DNA of 64,000 bases from Pseudomonas schmalbachii (GCF_017589465.1 NZ_JAELYA010000011.1:62001-126000); one strand, 5' to 3'; numbered from the stretch's first letter, positions 1 to 8,789 are shown. The notes: generated by a model from the letters alone, not told the origin. Translations and numbers: made by a program.

Positions 1-986
1 AGGTTGTGTGGCCGCTCCGGCAGTTTCGCCAGGCCCTGGCACTCCTGCACCAGCTTGCTGGTGCGGCTGAACTTCAGCGCATGGGCCGACTGCAGCAGCA
101 GGCGGATGGTCAGGGTGCGGTGCTCGTCCAGGCTGACCGGGATCGGCTCGATATCGCCGGCCTGCGCGGCGAACTGGCGGGAGGCGATCAGCGATTCCAG
201 GGTGCCCATGATGGCGCGGTGGATGCGCTGGATGATCTCCAGCTGGCGTAACGGCATGCCGGTTTCCCGCGCCACCGGCGACAGGTGCGCCCGCGCCGCC
301 ACCAGGCGCTGGTCCAGTTCCTCCAGCTGGCTGGCGTAGTGCTCGGCGCTGAAGTCGCTATGGGCAGTCAACTGCCCGTACATGCGCGCGCAGGCCCGCA
401 GGTTGTCCGACAGCAGATAGCGCCAGACGTACACCGCACGCAGCGGATAGATCTGCGCGAAGAGCAGCGCCAGGCCCACGCCGATCAGCACATTGAGCGT
501 GCGCCAGAGCCCTTCGGTAATGCCGTTGATGCCAGGCTCCGCGACGATGAACAGGGTGATCCCGGCGAGCAGCGCGACATAGCCGGCGCTGCGGATGGCG
601 TAATAGGCACAGACCGCGCCGAGCAGCGCCATCAGCACATGCATCAGCGTTATCGAGCCGGTCAACTGGGCCACCAGCGTCACCCCCAGACCAGCCGCCG
701 CGCCGACCAGGGTGCCGACTATCCGCTCGTAGGACTTGCCGCGAATGGTCCCCTGGTGCAGCAGCCCGCCCATCACCACCAGCACGGTGACCGAGGACCA
801 GAGGCCGTGGGGAATGGAGAAGGCGCTGCTGAGCAGCATCGACGCCAGCAACGCCAGCCCGACCCGCGCGCAGTGAATCCAGGCGGCGTAGCGGTAGCGC
901 GTATAGGGGTTGGCCAGGCGCCGGAAGGGCAGGGTCAGATGGTGCAGGAGATTCGCCAAGGCGGTGTGGGCTCTTGTGGAGGACAC
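1..986 (-). CDS. FUSC/YccS-like inner membrane protein, 3' end cut off by window
   Basis: About 328 codons are visible and the gene runs off the left edge. The protein has a short basic N-terminus (PFRRLANPYTRYRYAAW), then a run of closely spaced membrane segments over roughly residues 30-185. These include a Gly-rich stretch (RIVGTLVGAAAGLGVTL) typical of the FUSC family. A long soluble helical region with coiled-coil character follows (QLEELDQRL, QLEIIQRIHRAIMGTLESL). Family members are inner-membrane proteins related to aromatic-acid exporters, but the substrate cannot be read here. The GTG at 986 is taken as start because an in-frame TGA lies just before it. A TTG at 959 is possible and neither has a convincing ribosome site. 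Confidence 0.75.
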   Translation of the reverse strand, partial: MSSTRAHTALANLLHHLTLPFRRLANPYTRYRYAAWIHCARVGLALLASMLLSSAFSIPHGLWSSVTVLVVMGGLLHQGTIRGKSYERIVGTLVGAAAGLGVTLVAQLTGSITLMHVLMALLGAVCAYYAIRSAGYVALLAGITLFIVAEPGINGITEGLWRTLNVLIGVGLALLFAQIYPLRAVYVWRYLLSDNLRACARMYGQLTAHSDFSAEHYASQLEELDQRLVAARAHLSPVARETGMPLRQLEIIQRIHRAIMGTLESLIASRQFAAQAGDIEPIPVSLDEHRTLTIRLLLQSAHALKFSRTSKLVQECQGLAKLPERPHN

Positions 987-1010
987 CTGTCAGCTTAGGT
1001 GTTGTTTTTG

Positions 1011-1129
1011 CCCTCACCCCAACCCTCTCCCGGAGGGAGAGGGGACTGCTCGGTGTGAGGCGGAGCTCCGTGCATCCCGGCGGCTCCATACTGCCCCCTC
1101 TCCCTATGGGAGAGGGTTGGGGTGAGGGG
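1011..1129. repeat. Palindromic intergenic repeat, CCCTCACCCCAACCCTCTCCC type
   Basis: The left arm reads CCCTCACCCCAACCCTCTCCC and the right arm GGGAGAGGGTTGGGGTGAGGG, so the unit folds on itself. A diverged copy occurs at 37831-37950. It separates the FUSC gene start from the small membrane peptide gene. Confidence 0.8.
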
Positions 1130-1139
1130 GCTGCCTGCA

Positions 1140-1310
1140 TCAAATCGCCGAAGTAGCGATATAGATCCGATAGGTAATGATCGACAACATGCTCAACACG
1201 CCGATCCACATCAGCGCGAGCCCCGAGTTGCGTTCGCGCAGCGTGTAGCCCGTGCCGAGCATGAACATGCTGAAGATGATGATGAGCAGGGTGATGAAGA
1301 AGGAATCCAT
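1140..1310 (-). CDS. Small membrane protein, 56 aa
   Basis: The 56-residue product has two hydrophobic segments (about residues 2-20 and 32-52) separated by a short polar hinge with RERNS. It is therefore probably a two-span inner-membrane peptide. ATG 1310 is chosen because AAGGAC stands at the right distance upstream. Longer in-frame starts would read through a palindromic repeat. No family is recognised, so the function is unknown. Confidence 0.6.
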   Translation of the reverse strand: MDSFFITLLIIIFSMFMLGTGYTLRERNSGLALMWIGVLSMLSIITYRIYIATSAI

Positions 1311-1359
1311 GCTGCGTCCTTGTCCGTTCGGTAGATAGTTCAAGTCTAAGCCATGACAT

Positions 1360-1439
1360 GTAGGTTGGGCTGAGCGTAGCGAAGCCCAACGCATGTACCG
1401 GCCAGATGTTGGGCTTCGCTGCGCTCAGCACCAACCTAC
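1360..1439. repeat. REP-like palindrome, family A (GTAGGTTGG...CCAACCTAC)
   Basis: It runs from GTAGGTTGGGCTGAG to CTCAGCACCAACCTAC as a near-perfect inverted repeat of about 80 bp. The same unit recurs at 6403, 9796, 18757, 32786 and 39633. Its right end supplies the TAG stop of the HNH gene on the reverse strand. Confidence 0.9.
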
Positions 1440-1786
1440 GATTCCGATTTCTTCTCCAGTAGCGCAGCGAGGCCGGCGAGCCCCTTGTGCGTTACCTTCG
1501 GTCCCTGCTGCCCGCTGGCGTCGTTGCCCTGGTAGTGCGCATCGACCTGGCGCTGGTGCTCGTTGTCGTGGCAGTAGAGGCACAGCAGCTCCCAGTTGGA
1601 GCCGTCCTCGGGGTTGTTGTCGTGGTTGTGGTCGCGATGGTGAACGGTCAGTTCGCTCAGGCGCTTGCCGCTGAATTCGCGGCCGCAGCGGCCGCAGATC
1701 CACGGGTACATCTTCAGCGCCTTTTCCCGGTAGCTCTTCTCGCGTTGGCGTTGCGCTTCGGCGAGCAGTTCATCGACCTTGCTCAT
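1436..1786 (-). CDS. yajD: HNH nuclease, YajD family
   Basis: This 116-residue protein carries a zinc-type HNH core: the CGRCG pair near residue 30, then TVHHRDHNHDNN, then LLCLYCHDNEHQ. That order (Cys pair, HH..N, Cys pair/His) is the YajD arrangement of the HNH superfamily. Members are presumed nucleases, but their cellular role is not established. The N-terminus is a charged helix (ELLAEAQRQREKSYREKALK). ATG 1786 follows AAGGCAAGG; an upstream ATG at 1801 is less likely. The TAG stop at 1436-1438 lies in the GTAGG end of the adjacent repeat. Confidence 0.85.
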   Translation of the reverse strand: MSKVDELLAEAQRQREKSYREKALKMYPWICGRCGREFSGKRLSELTVHHRDHNHDNNPEDGSNWELLCLYCHDNEHQRQVDAHYQGNDASGQQGPKVTHKGLAGLAALLEKKSES

Positions 1787-1864
1787 TTGCCTTGCCTTTC
1801 TCATGGAGATTGCATTGAGGATAAGCCCGCATTCCGGCGCGGGCCATAAAAAGGCTCTTCCCAG

Positions 1865-1922
1865 GTAGGGCGGGTGCAACCCGCCAATCCGGACGCATCA
1901 TGGCGGGTTGCACCCGCCCTAC
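1865..1922. repeat. REP-like palindrome, family C (GTAGGGCGGGTGCAACCCGCC)
   Basis: GTAGGGCGGGTGCAACCCGCC is followed after a short loop by its complement GGCGGGTTGCACCCGCCCTAC. Further copies are at 29055, 30771 and 63143, with a half copy at 23211. Confidence 0.9.
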
Positions 1923-2012
1923 GGAAAGGAGGAACCAAAAAAAGGGCCAGGCGGGGAGTACCCGCCCGGCCCGTCCCCTCAGCCGGCTTGTGAGGGGCAA
2001 GAGAGAAACTCG

Positions 2013-3401
2013 TCAGCCCTTGTCGGCCTTGCCCGCCGCGGCGGCGAATTTCGCCAGGCGTACGTCCAGGCGGCGTGGGCGGCGGCCGTGGTCTTCGGCG
2101 GTTTCCTTGCGGCGGATGGCGTTGCGCACCATCAGCGAGCCGACGTAGCGGATCGGCTCCGGCGGGAAATGTCCGAGCGGGCCCTGGGTCAGCGGCGAGC
2201 GGGTCCATTGGTTGTCCAGGCCGAGCACCAGCGAGGAGAGAATCTGCCCGCCCATGTGGCACGGGCCGACGCCGCTGCCGGAGTAGCCGAAGCCGTAGAA
2301 CACGTTGCCGCCTGCGCCGAGCTGGCCGAAGAACGGCAGGCCGGTCACCGAGCGGTCGGACGGGCCGTTCCAGCTCGCCGCGATGGGCACGTCGGCGAAG
2401 GCCGGGAAGAAATCGCCGAGGCTGCGGCGCAGCAGGTCGATATAGGGCGAGGGCTGGTCGAACACCGGCAGCATGCGTCCGCCGTAGGCGAAGGTGTTGC
2501 CGCCCTTGCCGAGCATGATCCGGCCGTCCGGGGTGTTGTGGTAGTAGTGCACGAAGATGCGCGAATCGAGCACGGTGACGCCGGAGGTCAGGCCGATCTG
2601 CCTGAGCAGGTCCGGACGCGGCTCGGTGATGATCATGTCGCTGGAGACGATCGCCACGGTGCGCTCGAACTGCGGGAAGGCCCGCGCCATCCAGGCGTTG
2701 ATCGCCAGCACCACGCGGTCGGCGATGACCGCGCCGTCCGGCGTCTGCACGGTCGCCGGGCGGCCTTCCTCCAGCCCGGTCATCGGCGTGCCTTCGTACA
2801 GGCGCACGCCCAGCTCCAGGGCGACCCGGCGCATGCCGCGCACCAGCTTGCCCGGCTGCACGCTGGCGGCGGCGGGGGAGAACCAGCCTTCCAGGTGCTT
2901 GCTCGAACCGGCCATGCGCCGCACGTCTTCCAGCGGGCGCTTGCTGAAGGAGTTGATGCCGTGCTTTTCCAGTGCGGCGATCACGCCGTCGGTGGAGCCG
3001 ACCTGAGCCTCGTTGGTCGCGGTGTAGAGGGTGCCGTCGAGGCGGTAGTCGGCATCCACCGCGTACTTCTCGCAGAACCTGCCGATGGCGTGGATGCTTT
3101 CCTCGGATGCCCTGACCAGGCGGATCGCCTCTTCGATGCCGAACAGCCGTTCCAGGGTGAAGAACTTCGCCGACCAGGACAGCGCGCAGCCGCCGTTGCG
3201 TCCGCTGGCGCCGGCGCCGCAGAGGTCGGCCTCGATGATCACCACGTCGAGGTCGGGGTTCTGCTCCTTGAGCATGATCGCCGTCCACAGGCCGGTGTAG
3301 CCGCCGCCGACGATGCATACGTCGGCGCGGGTGTCCTGCTGCAGCGGGGCGGCCCGGTCGCTGTCGTGCTTGAGGGCCTGGTCTAGCCAGAAGGGTCGCA
3401 T
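2013..3401 (-). CDS. FAD-dependent amine oxidoreductase (DAO family), likely AEP or N-alkyl-AEP oxidase
   Basis: The 462-residue protein has a Rossmann FAD motif GGGYTG at residues 32-37, an acidic strand end (VVIIEADLCG), the flavin-contact stretch GASGRNGG near residue 70 and a C-terminal FGYSGSGVGPCHMGG. This is the D-amino-acid-oxidase fold, closest in look to gamma-glutamylputrescine-oxidase-like enzymes. It sits with a RidA protein, an organophosphate-type permease and phnW-phnX. FAD oxidases that turn N-methyl-AEP or AEP into phosphonoacetaldehyde are known in phosphonate clusters, so that role is the best inference here. ATG 3401 follows GGAG. Polyamine oxidation is the main alternative. 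Confidence 0.85.
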   Translation of the reverse strand: MRPFWLDQALKHDSDRAAPLQQDTRADVCIVGGGYTGLWTAIMLKEQNPDLDVVIIEADLCGAGASGRNGGCALSWSAKFFTLERLFGIEEAIRLVRASEESIHAIGRFCEKYAVDADYRLDGTLYTATNEAQVGSTDGVIAALEKHGINSFSKRPLEDVRRMAGSSKHLEGWFSPAAASVQPGKLVRGMRRVALELGVRLYEGTPMTGLEEGRPATVQTPDGAVIADRVVLAINAWMARAFPQFERTVAIVSSDMIITEPRPDLLRQIGLTSGVTVLDSRIFVHYYHNTPDGRIMLGKGGNTFAYGGRMLPVFDQPSPYIDLLRRSLGDFFPAFADVPIAASWNGPSDRSVTGLPFFGQLGAGGNVFYGFGYSGSGVGPCHMGGQILSSLVLGLDNQWTRSPLTQGPLGHFPPEPIRYVGSLMVRNAIRRKETAEDHGRRPRRLDVRLAKFAAAAGKADKG

Positions 3402-3421
3402 GGGTGTTCTCCGTTGAGGGT

Positions 3422-3778
3422 TCAGCGTTCGGGCAGCGCGGCTACTGCGATCATTTCCACGCGCCAGGCGGGGTCGATCAGTTCCGCCAGGGTGCAGGCG
3501 CGGGTCGGGGCGTGGCCTTCGGGGAAGAACTCGTCCCACACCCGATTGAGTCCGGCGTAGTCCTCGCGCCGGGCCAGCAGGATGCGCACCGACAGCACCT
3601 GGTTGCGGTCGCTGCCGACGCTGTGCAGCAGGCGCTCGATGTTCAGCAGGATTTCTCGGGTCTGGGCCTCGATATCGCCGCCGGTGTCGTCGGCCACCTG
3701 GCCGCCGATGTAAAGGGTGCGGTCGTGCAGAACCATCTCGGCGCGGCGTTTCACCACCCCGAAGCGTTCGATGTTCAT
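3422..3778 (-). CDS. RidA family imine/enamine deaminase
   Basis: At 118 residues this has the usual RidA length. The conserved arginine lies in TRACTLAEL (Arg93) and a C-terminal Glu in WRVEMIAVAA, the positions that form the imine site in the family. RidA proteins hydrolyse reactive imines released by PLP and flavin enzymes. The gene lies 20 nt upstream of the FAD oxidoreductase on the same strand, which fits clearing the imine that oxidase would release. The ribosome site is weak (AGGTATCCGCA before ATG 3778). Confidence 0.88.
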   Translation of the reverse strand: MNIERFGVVKRRAEMVLHDRTLYIGGQVADDTGGDIEAQTREILLNIERLLHSVGSDRNQVLSVRILLARREDYAGLNRVWDEFFPEGHAPTRACTLAELIDPAWRVEMIAVAALPER

Positions 3779-3832
3779 TGCGGATACCTATATATGGAGG
3801 AGTGGGCGGGCACGTCCCTGTGCCCTGCGGGA

Positions 3833-5194
3833 TCAGGAGCGCGCCGGGCGGACTCGCATCGGCTGGTTGGGAACGCGCGGAGTTTCCTTCTTCGCGCCTT
3901 CCGGCAGGCTGTTCCAGTACGGGATGAGGATGCCGGCGGAGATCAGCGCGGCGACGGTGAAGCCGATGAAGACGCTGTAGGTATCGAAGTAGCCCGGCAA
4001 CAGGCCGCCGAGGATCGCACCCACCGAGCCGCAGCCGTTGACGAAGCCGGCGGCGGTGCCCGCGGCCTTGCCGGTGCCGAAGTCGATGGCGGCGGAACCG
4101 CTGATCATCGAGTCCGGGCCGTAGAGGGTCAGGCCCATCATGAACAGCAGGGCGAACACCAGCATGGCGCTGCCGGTCTGCATGGCCGGGACGAACAGCG
4201 CCAGGCAGGCGGTCAGGGCGATCAGGCTGATCACACAGGCTGGCATGCGGCGAGCGCCGAACAGCTTGTCCGAAGCCAGGCCGATGAGGATCGGACCGAG
4301 CAGGCCGGCGATCTCGAAGGATGTCGGCAGGATCGCGGCGCCGACCTTGCCGAGGCTGGGCATGCGCTCATAGACGATCACCGGGCCCCACAGCAGGATC
4401 GCGTAGCGCGCCGGCTTGAGCAGGAAGTAGGCCAGGCCGAGCATCAGCACGGTGCGGTTGCGCAGGATGACCCGCAGCGTCTCCCAGAAACCCGGGTTCT
4501 GTCCCTCCGGCTTGAAACCGGCATAGCGCACGGCCTCCGGTTCCTCGCCCTCGATCGGTTCCAGGCCGACATCCTGCGGACGGTTGCGTTGCAGCAGGAG
4601 GAACAGCACGGCCACGCTGCCGACCACCGCCGCGGACGAATAGAACGCCGCGTGCCAGGTGCCGAACACCGAATAGGCCCACCAGCCGGCGAACGGCGAG
4701 GCGACCAGCCCGCCGAAGGCGTAGCAGGTGCTCCACAGGCCGAGCACGCGGCCGCGTTCATGGGTGGCGAAGAAGCTGCCGATGTTCTTGCAGAGCCCGG
4801 ACCAGCCGGTGGACTGCGCGAGCCCCTGGACGACCATGCAGGTGGCGAAGATGGGCAGGGTGGCGAAGGAGCCCATGATCACCGCGACGACTGCCGAAAT
4901 GACCAGGCCGCCAAGCACCACGACGCGGGGACCGAAGCGGTCGGCGAAGACGCCCCAGGTGAACTGGCCGACGGCATAGGCCGCCAGGTAGAGCGCATCG
5001 AGGTTGGCCATGGCGGCCTTGTCGAGTTCGAAACTGGGGTCCTCGGCGATGCCGAGTTTGGCGACCGAGAAGGCCTTGCGGGTGAAGTAGAACGCCGCAT
5101 AGGCGATCCAGGTGATAGCGAAAATCTGCACGCGCCAGCGTTGCATGGAGCCGTTGCTCGGCCGCACAGCAGCCTTGCCGGTGGAATTGCTCAT
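3833..5194 (-). CDS. MFS permease of organophosphate:phosphate antiporter (GlpT/UhpC) type
   Basis: The 453-residue protein begins with a polar tail, then WRVQIFAITWIAYAAFYFTRKAFSVAK, the first-helix signature of the GlpT/UhpC/PgtP family. About twelve membrane segments follow. The loop sequence FADRFGPRVVVLGG matches the MFS A-motif after helix 2. Family members exchange phosphorylated organic anions for phosphate. Being first in the operon with the RidA and FAD oxidase genes and close to phnWX, an aminoethylphosphonate-type substrate is the best inference. ATG 5194 has AGG upstream. Substrate specificity is not visible in sequence. Confidence 0.85.
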   Translation of the reverse strand: MSNSTGKAAVRPSNGSMQRWRVQIFAITWIAYAAFYFTRKAFSVAKLGIAEDPSFELDKAAMANLDALYLAAYAVGQFTWGVFADRFGPRVVVLGGLVISAVVAVIMGSFATLPIFATCMVVQGLAQSTGWSGLCKNIGSFFATHERGRVLGLWSTCYAFGGLVASPFAGWWAYSVFGTWHAAFYSSAAVVGSVAVLFLLLQRNRPQDVGLEPIEGEEPEAVRYAGFKPEGQNPGFWETLRVILRNRTVLMLGLAYFLLKPARYAILLWGPVIVYERMPSLGKVGAAILPTSFEIAGLLGPILIGLASDKLFGARRMPACVISLIALTACLALFVPAMQTGSAMLVFALLFMMGLTLYGPDSMISGSAAIDFGTGKAAGTAAGFVNGCGSVGAILGGLLPGYFDTYSVFIGFTVAALISAGILIPYWNSLPEGAKKETPRVPNQPMRVRPARS

Positions 5195-5524
5195 CTGATC
5201 TGACCTCGTTGTTGTAGGTGTGCCGGCAGTCAGTGGAAACGCCTTGTTTTTGTTATGTGAGCACTTCGCGTGCCGTTCCTGTGGCACGGGTCAGAGGTGT
5301 TGATCCGGTGGGTTGCCTTGCGCCGGGAGCAGGGGATGGGCGCTGGGTGAAACGAATGGAATCAATTCCGGATAGATAAATAAAATCGATTTATCAAATT
5401 TTAAAAATAAGCTCAGCTTGTAAGTCGCGAGGTCAGGATGGCAAAGTCTTCGCTGTAGGACCGTGCAGTCACATTCTGTCAGAAGTGCCCAGGCCGGTCT
5501 CAATCCCACGACTGAGGGCTCTGC
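5195..5524. promoter_or_regulatory. Divergent promoter region between permease and LysR genes
   Basis: These 330 bp hold no gene. The stretch 5355-5420 is markedly AT-rich against the local background and contains the inverted repeat listed at 5375-5395. It should carry the start signals for the leftward permease-RidA-oxidase operon and the rightward LysR gene. Confidence 0.55.
5375..5395. promoter_or_regulatory. Candidate LysR operator, GATAAAT-N7-ATTTATC
   Basis: It is a perfect 7-bp inverted repeat around a 7-nt spacer inside the AT-rich divergent region. It lies about 130 bp before the LysR start and 180 bp before the permease start. LysR proteins bind interrupted dyads of this kind (T-N11-A class). 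That the neighbouring LysR uses it is inferred. Confidence 0.5.
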
Positions 5525-6406
5525 ATGTCGGTTTCCCACGCGCAACTGAAGGCATTTCACGCCGTCGCCGTGCACGGCAGCTTCACCCGTGCTGCCGAGC
5601 GTCTGTTCCTCACCCAGCCGGCGGTTTCCGACCAGGTGCGCAAGCTGGAAGAGCGTTACGGGGTGCTGCTGTTCAACCGCAACAAGCGCTCGGTGCGCCT
5701 GACCGAACTGGGCGAACGCCTGCTCGCCGTCACCCAGCGGCTGTTCGTCATCGAGGCCGAGGCGCAGGAATTGCTGGCCGCCTCCAGTGCACTGCAGACG
5801 GGCAACCTGACTCTCGCGGTGGACGCGGCGGTGCACCTGCTGCCGCAGGTCGCGCGGTTCTGCCAGCGTCATCCCGGCATCCGCGTGCGCATCGAAACCG
5901 GCAATACCGACGAATCCCTGCAGGCGCTGTTCGACTACCAGGCCGACCTCGCCCTGCTCGGGCGGGCGGTGGAGGACGAGCGGCTGATATCGATCACCCT
6001 GCGCAGCGACCCCATCGTCGCCTTCGTCGCCAGCAGCCACCCGTGGGCGGGACGCGAGTCGATCCGCCTGGCCGACCTCGACGACGCGCCGCTGGTGCTC
6101 CGCGAGCAGGGCTCGGTGACACGGCAGACGCTGGAGGAGGAAATGCACCGCGCCGGACTGCGCATCCGCCCGGCTATCGAGGTGGAAGGCCGCGAGGCGG
6201 CGCGCGAGGCGGTGGTGGCGGGGATTGGCGTCGGCGTGGTGTCGGCCGCCGAGTTCGGCTCCGACAGCCGGGTGCATGCGTTGCCGATCATCGATTGCGA
6301 GCGGCGAATGAGCGAAACCCTGGTGTGCCTGCGCGAACAGAGCAACCGGCGCATCGTTTCCACCTTCCTCGATGTGGTGCGGGAGGGCGTACCAGAGCAA
6401 ACGTAG
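5525..6406 (+). CDS. LysR family regulator of the permease/RidA/FAD oxidase operon (inferred)
   Basis: This is a 293-residue LysR protein. The N-terminal winged helix is at residues 5-64 ([34 protein letters not shown]). A linker helix rich in Glu/Ala and a periplasmic-binding-like co-inducer domain follow (from about residue 90, ending near VSTFLDVV). It is divergent from the permease operon, the classical layout for an autoregulated LysR activator. The TAG stop (6404-6406) is supplied by the family-A repeat that abuts the gene. It resembles the second LysR at 6651-7511, suggesting a duplicated regulator. Confidence 0.88.
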   Translation: MSVSHAQLKAFHAVAVHGSFTRAAERLFLTQPAVSDQVRKLEERYGVLLFNRNKRSVRLTELGERLLAVTQRLFVIEAEAQELLAASSALQTGNLTLAVDAAVHLLPQVARFCQRHPGIRVRIETGNTDESLQALFDYQADLALLGRAVEDERLISITLRSDPIVAFVASSHPWAGRESIRLADLDDAPLVLREQGSVTRQTLEEEMHRAGLRIRPAIEVEGREAAREAVVAGIGVGVVSAAEFGSDSRVHALPIIDCERRMSETLVCLREQSNRRIVSTFLDVVREGVPEQT

Positions 6407-6485
6407 GTTGGCGCTGAGCTTGCGAAGCCCAACGGTGCCATGGCTCGGCGGATGTTGGGCTTCACTGCGTTCAGCACCAACCTAC
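6403..6485. repeat. REP-like palindrome, family A
   Basis: GTAGGTTGGCGCTGAGC pairs with GTTCAGCACCAACCTAC. The left end overlaps the last codon of the LysR gene and provides its TAG stop. Confidence 0.9.
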
Positions 6486-6517
6486 GGGCGATCCCGCGTC
6501 AGCCCTGTGCCGGATTC

Positions 6518-6599
6518 GTAGGATGGGTTGAGCGAAGCGATACCCATGGGCCAGCGCCAACCAACGGATGATGGGTATCGCAGGCTCAACCCATCCTAC
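6518..6599. repeat. REP-like palindrome, family B (GTAGGATGGGTTGAGCG...CTCAACCCATCCTAC)
   Basis: GTAGGATGGGTTGAGCGAAG with GCTCAACCCATCCTAC at the other end and an internal ATACCCAT/ATGGGTAT pair. Copies or parts are at 18698, 32895, 43360, 56806 and 63048. Confidence 0.9.
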
Positions 6600-6650
6600 G
6601 GCGCTACAAACCATGCCCCGGTCGAGCGTAGCGGGCCATGCCCGCGAATC

Positions 6651-7511
6651 TTAGCCCTGTGCCAGCTCCATAAACGCACTCACCACCCGCAACCCCTTGT
6701 GCCGCTCCAGGCAGCCGATCATGTGGCGGTTCACCAGCCCTTCGCCGATCAGCGGCACGGCATGCACGCGCGGGTCGCGGCTGATTTCCAGCGACGAGAC
6801 GATGCCGATACCCAGTTCGGCGGCCACCGCTTCGGTCACTGCCTCGCGGCTGTCCAGCTCCAGCAGCACCCGTGGCTGGATGTCCTGCTCGCTGCAGGCG
6901 CGGTCGAAGGTGCGGCGGGTGATCGAGTCCGGTTCGCGCAGCACCATGATCTGCTCGTGAAGCTCCGCCAGGCAGATGCCGTCCTGCCGCTCGCACCACG
7001 GATGGCCGTCCGGCAGCAGGGCGCAGATGTGCGACTCCACCAGTTCGCGCAGATACAGCCCCGAACGCGGCTCCACCTCGGTCACCACGGCGATATCGAC
7101 ATGCTCGCTGAGCAGCGCGCCGAGGGTTTCCTGGGCGTTGCCCAGGCGCAGGTTGACGGTGATGCCGGGGTAGTGCGCACGCAGGCGGGCGAGCATCGGC
7201 ATCACCAGGTGCGGGCCATCGGCGGCCACCTCGATGCGTCCGCTGACCAGTTGGCGGCTGGCGTCCAGCAGTGCTTCGGCTTCTTCCTCCAGGGCGAACA
7301 GCGTCCGGCTGATCGCCGCCAGCCGCCGGCCTTCCTCTGTCAGCTCGACGCTGCGCGCGGTGCGGCGGAACAGGCTGACCTGGTAGTACTCCTCGAGCGC
7401 CTTGATATGCCCGGTCACCGCCGGCTGGCTGATGAACAGCCGCTCTGCGGCGCGGGTGAAGCTGCGTTCGCGGGCGACGGCGTCGAAGGCGCGCAGTTGG
7501 AAGAGGTTCAT
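6651..7511 (-). CDS. LysR family regulator divergent from phnW
   Basis: The 286-residue protein has a LysR winged-helix domain (residues 3-62: [35 protein letters not shown]) and a co-inducer domain to the C-terminus. It faces phnW across 162 bp. A LysR gene next to phnW-phnX is the arrangement I know from P. aeruginosa, so regulation of AEP use is a solid inference. The effector is probably AEP or phosphonoacetaldehyde rather than phosphate, but that is not shown. The ribosome site ahead of ATG 7511 is poor. Confidence 0.9.
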   Translation of the reverse strand: MNLFQLRAFDAVARERSFTRAAERLFISQPAVTGHIKALEEYYQVSLFRRTARSVELTEEGRRLAAISRTLFALEEEAEALLDASRQLVSGRIEVAADGPHLVMPMLARLRAHYPGITVNLRLGNAQETLGALLSEHVDIAVVTEVEPRSGLYLRELVESHICALLPDGHPWCERQDGICLAELHEQIMVLREPDSITRRTFDRACSEQDIQPRVLLELDSREAVTEAVAAELGIGIVSSLEISRDPRVHAVPLIGEGLVNRHMIGCLERHKGLRVVSAFMELAQG

Positions 7512-7517
7512 GTTCTA

Positions 7518-7590
7518 TATGTCCCACTTATGGCTCGCATCATGACAAACAATTTGAGCGATGGATGGGCGATTGGCAAGTTATGTCCCA
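7518..7590. promoter_or_regulatory. Direct repeat TATGTCCCA in the LysR-phnW intergenic region
   Basis: TATGTCCCA occurs exactly at 7518-7526 and again at 7582-7590, 64 bp apart, inside the only 162 bp between divergent LysR and phnW. This could be a two-site LysR target. Binding is inferred from position only. Confidence 0.35.
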
Positions 7591-7673
7591 AGCCCGGCCA
7601 CGGAGTCGAAGCCAGGCTCACAACAACCTCCCGCCATCACCAGACGGCGTCTGTCGTGAATGAGGAATCGAGA

Positions 7674-8789
7674 ATGACCATTGCCGAGCGCGCTCCCATC
7701 CTTCTGACCCCCGGTCCGCTGACCACTTCCTATCGCACCCGCCGGGCGATGCTGGTGGACTGGGGCTCCTGGGACAACGATTTCAACCAGCTGACCGCCA
7801 GCGTGTGCAGCCGTCTGCTGAACATCATCCACGGCGAGGAAACCCACACCTGCGTACCGCTGCAGGGGAGCGGCACCTTCTCCGTGGAAGCCGCGATCGG
7901 CACCCTGGTGCCGCGCGACGGCAAGGTCCTGGTGCTGATCAACGGCGCCTACGGCAAGCGCCTGGCGAAGATCTGCCAGGTCATCGGCCGCAACTTCAGC
8001 ACCTTCGAGACCGAAGAGGACGTGCCGACCACCGCCGCCGACGTCGAGCGTCTGCTGCAGGCCGATCCGGAAGTCACCCACGTCGCGCTGATCCACTGCG
8101 AGACCAGCACCGGCATCCTCAACCCGCTGGAAGCCATCGCCAAGGTCATCGAATCCCACGGCAAGCGCCTGATTATCGACGCCATGAGCTCCTTCGGCGC
8201 GCTGGATATCGACGCCCGCCGGATTCCCTTCGACGCGCTGATCGCCGCGTCCGGCAAGTGCCTGGAAGGCGTGCCCGGCATGGGCTTCGTCTTCGCCCGC
8301 AGCAGCTCGCTGCAGGCCAGCGCCGGCAACTGCCACTCCCTGTCGATGGACCTGCAGGACCAGCAGGCCTACATGGCCAAGACCGGCCAGTGGCGCTTCA
8401 CCCCGCCGACCCACGTGGTCGCCGCGCTGCACGAGGCGCTGACCCAGTACGAGGAGGAGGGTGGCCTGGCGGCCCGTCATCAGCGTTACGCAGAGAACTG
8501 CAAGACTCTGCTCGACGAAATGGCCAGGCTCGGCTTCCGCAGCTTCCTGCCGGCGGAAATCCAGGCGCCGATCATCGTTACCTTCCACGCCCCGCGCGAC
8601 CCGCGTTACACCTTCACCGAGTTCTACAACCGCGTGCGCGAGAAGGGCTACATCCTCTACCCGGGCAAGCTGACCCAGGTGGAAACCTTCCGTGTCGGCT
8701 GCATCGGCCAGGTCGATGCCAACGGCATGCGCGAAGCGGTTGCGGCCATCGCCGAAACGCTGAAAGAGATGGAAGTCTTCGAGATCTGA
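7674..8789 (+). CDS. phnW: 2-aminoethylphosphonate--pyruvate transaminase
   Basis: A class V PLP aminotransferase of 371 residues, the usual PhnW length. It transfers the amino group of 2-aminoethylphosphonate to pyruvate, giving phosphonoacetaldehyde and alanine. The N-terminal [10 protein letters not shown] is a PhnW hallmark. [11 protein letters not shown] holds the PLP-binding Asp169, and Lys195 in AASGKCLEG is the PLP lysine. ATG 7674 follows GAGGAATCGAGA. phnX starts 35 nt downstream, so the two hydrolytic-pathway steps are one transcription unit. The open frame continues far upstream without a start signal, so a longer protein is unlikely. Confidence 0.97.
   Translation: MTIAERAPILLTPGPLTTSYRTRRAMLVDWGSWDNDFNQLTASVCSRLLNIIHGEETHTCVPLQGSGTFSVEAAIGTLVPRDGKVLVLINGAYGKRLAKICQVIGRNFSTFETEEDVPTTAADVERLLQADPEVTHVALIHCETSTGILNPLEAIAKVIESHGKRLIIDAMSSFGALDIDARRIPFDALIAASGKCLEGVPGMGFVFARSSSLQASAGNCHSLSMDLQDQQAYMAKTGQWRFTPPTHVVAALHEALTQYEEEGGLAARHQRYAENCKTLLDEMARLGFRSFLPAEIQAPIIVTFHAPRDPRYTFTEFYNRVREKGYILYPGKLTQVETFRVGCIGQVDANGMREAVAAIAETLKEMEVFEI

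Noticed and set aside
3404-5203. Long 599-codon open frame on the + strand
   Set aside because: It is the antisense shadow of the RidA and permease genes. Composition is dominated by His/Gln/Arg/Ala/Gly, there is no ribosome site, and it crosses two well-supported genes.
5195-5287. N-terminal extension of the permease (31 residues)
   Set aside because: The extension is polar and histidine/lysine-rich without a ribosome site. ATG 5194 has AGG upstream and gives the family-typical start.
6528-7673. Upstream extension of the phnW frame to a 753-residue protein
   Set aside because: The extension is antisense to the LysR gene and through a repeat. PhnW is about 370 residues and a GAGGA site precedes ATG 7674.
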